NCBI RefSeq assembly: GCF_030731595.1 | Contig: NZ_JANQTS010000036.1 | Span: forward strand, 1 to 52,980 | DNA length: 52,980 nucleotides | Reading direction: 5' to 3' | Origin: Yoonia sp. | Lineage (GTDB): Bacteria > Pseudomonadota > Alphaproteobacteria > Rhodobacterales > Rhodobacteraceae | Shown: piece after piece, positions 51,869-52,980 of the stretch | Position numbering within the stretch: position 1 is the stretch's first letter | Layout of the letters: every line of letters starts with the position of its first letter | The notes under the pieces: model-generated | Database searches by the model: none | What the model was told of the DNA's origin: nothing | What the model saw: only the letters and a program-made list of their open reading frames with translations | Position numbers and translations under genes: made by a program

Positions 51869-52978
51869 TCAGAAGGAGTAGCCGACTCTCATACCGATCG
51901 CGATAGCGCTGCTGTCGGAGAAATCGGCGCGTGCAGTATCAGGTGTACCTGTTTCCGCACTTGCATCACCTGGCACAATATAGCGAATACCGCCGGAAAG
52001 CGTGACGTTGTCGATTGTGTACTGTCCGCCCAGAGCGATCGAGTAATTGCCATTGGTCGGTGAAAGCGGCGAGACAAGATCACTGTCACCTTCCGGTTCG
52101 TAACCAACAGTAAACGAAGCAGAGAAGACATCAGAGAAACGGCGGCCAACGCCGACAGAATACCCGAAACCGTCATCGATATCGGTCAAAGATCCCAATG
52201 GGAAGTTTTCCGGCTCTACTTGCACAACACTATATTCCGCCCAACGAATGGACCCGAACAAAAGCGTATCGGCAGCGATACCCGTTTGAAAATCCAGATT
52301 GACCGCTTGGGGTGTCGTGACCTCGGTGTCAGCGGTTGAACCGAATGTGTCGGTGGTTCCGAATTGATGCTCGATTTCGGAGATGTAGGTAAGCGCTACT
52401 CTCAGCGCAATGTCGGGAATCTCATAAGCTGCACCAAGGGTGTAGCCATAGCCCACGTCGCGCTCAAGATCGACAGTGTATCCCGAGACACCACCGGGAG
52501 GAGGGCCGCCATAAGCCAGACCATCAAGGGTTACGCTTGCTTCGACAGATTGCGCGCGAATACCACCAAACACGCTGATGTTCTCGTCGATCTTGTACCG
52601 CAAAAGTCCCGTCAGCGCCATCGAATCAAGGATGGCCTCTGTCCCGCCCAGAGCAACAGAAGAGCCTGTCGGATAGAGGATGTCCGCACCATATGGCTCG
52701 TCGACAATAATGGCGAAAGAGAATTTATCGTCGATATCGCGCTTGTAGCCGAAACCCAAAACGCCATAGTCGTCCGCTACGTTGCCGGTAGCCGAGCCGC
52801 CAAACACTGCAACGTCTTCGCCTTCGACGGTTGGCATGACGAACCCATAGCTGAATTCGGCATAGTTACCGTCTTGGAAAAGAACACCAACAGGTTGACC
52901 CGAGCGGTCCAAACCAACGGCATTCACCATGCTGGTTGTCATGAGCAAGGCTGCGCCTGCTGTCGTTATTTTTTTCAT
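51869..52978 (-). CDS. OmpP1/FadL-family outer membrane protein
   Basis: The 369-aa protein has a signal peptide cut near VNA (residue 20) and alternating beta-strands through to the terminal Phe of VGYSF, the BamA recognition residue. GLDRSGQPVGVLFQDGNYAEFSYG is the N-terminal motif of the alphaproteobacterial FadL-like group, which takes up fatty acids or other hydrophobic compounds. The start ATG 52978 is at the window edge, so its promoter is not seen. It has its own strong terminator. Confidence 0.88.
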   Translation of the reverse strand: MKKITTAGAALLMTTSMVNAVGLDRSGQPVGVLFQDGNYAEFSYGFVMPTVEGEDVAVFGGSATGNVADDYGVLGFGYKRDIDDKFSFAIIVDEPYGADILYPTGSSVALGGTEAILDSMALTGLLRYKIDENISVFGGIRAQSVEASVTLDGLAYGGPPPGGVSGYTVDLERDVGYGYTLGAAYEIPDIALRVALTYISEIEHQFGTTDTFGSTADTEVTTPQAVNLDFQTGIAADTLLFGSIRWAEYSVVQVEPENFPLGSLTDIDDGFGYSVGVGRRFSDVFSASFTVGYEPEGDSDLVSPLSPTNGNYSIALGGQYTIDNVTLSGGIRYIVPGDASAETGTPDTARADFSDSSAIAIGMRVGYSF

Positions 52979-52980
52979 GT

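Overview
The window comes from an alphaproteobacterium of the Rhodobacteraceae (Roseobacter group). Evidence is the dense GC-rich coding, an IalB-family periplasmic protein, an HerA-like DUF853 ATPase, a FadL-type porin with the group's characteristic N-terminus, a fused allantoinase/OHCU decarboxylase, LpxI in place of LpxH, and intergenic repeats of a style I associate with roseobacters. A seven-subunit Mrp Na+/H+ antiporter fits a marine or saline habitat. The genus cannot be fixed by eye. I found no CRISPR array, insertion sequence, prophage, rRNA or tRNA gene. The window is mostly chromosomal core, with a few accessory islands.

Layout. 58-3018: urate catabolism, with divergent puuD (membrane urate hydroxylase with a cytochrome c tail) and a fused puuE-uraD gene. 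3019-6420 (minus): a tight four-gene operon encoding a hydantoinase-like amidohydrolase, a VOC protein, a hydantoin-racemase-like protein and an atypical DHDPS-superfamily lyase. 6485-12087 (minus): mnhABCDEFG, preceded by a uspE-like gene (12142-13101). Divergent from uspE is an OxyR-like regulator that has lost the peroxidatic cysteine, with an ATAG-N7-CTAT site just before its start codon. 14241-19391: peptidoglycan and lipid A genes, namely a Tat-exported M15-type protein, a YcbB-like L,D-transpeptidase, lpxD, a dedicated ACP and a FabF-like synthase. 19394-20387: ialB and an unannotated stretch that looks like one, possibly two, small RNAs on the minus strand. 20388-29194: DUF853 ATPase, a lower-GC acyltransferase, a CorC/HlyC-type CBS protein, xerD, an exported orphan protein, a 50-aa membrane protein, aroK-aroB and a small membrane protein. 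29200-30449: ssb and a lytic transglycosylase. 30509-38038 (minus): an AraC-type regulator and a complete peptide-type ABC importer (SBP, two permeases, fused double ATPase). 38063-50888: miaA (minus), then the long plus-strand envelope cluster pyrH-frr-uppS-cdsA-dxr-rseP-bamA-skp-fabZ-lpxA-lpxI-lpxB. 50838-52978 (minus): an EamA exporter and a FadL-family outer-membrane protein.

How the genes work together. The urate genes convert urate to (S)-allantoin and then allantoate; the xanthine dehydrogenase and HIU hydrolase steps must lie outside the window. The neighbouring hydantoinase operon may process a related ring compound. The 39-51 kb cluster makes undecaprenyl phosphate, CDP-diacylglycerol, isoprenoids, outer-membrane proteins and lipid A. 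The lpxD usually found between skp and fabZ is missing there, and the only lpxD in the window sits 30 kb away next to its own ACP and ketoacyl synthase.

The points most worth a second look are the OxyR variant with its operator-like site, the minus-strand sRNA candidate near 20.3 kb, the DHDPS-like lyase without the catalytic tyrosine, the lpxD-acp-KAS block, and the operator-like repeats before the ABC importer. I saw no clearly new multi-gene defence or mobile system.
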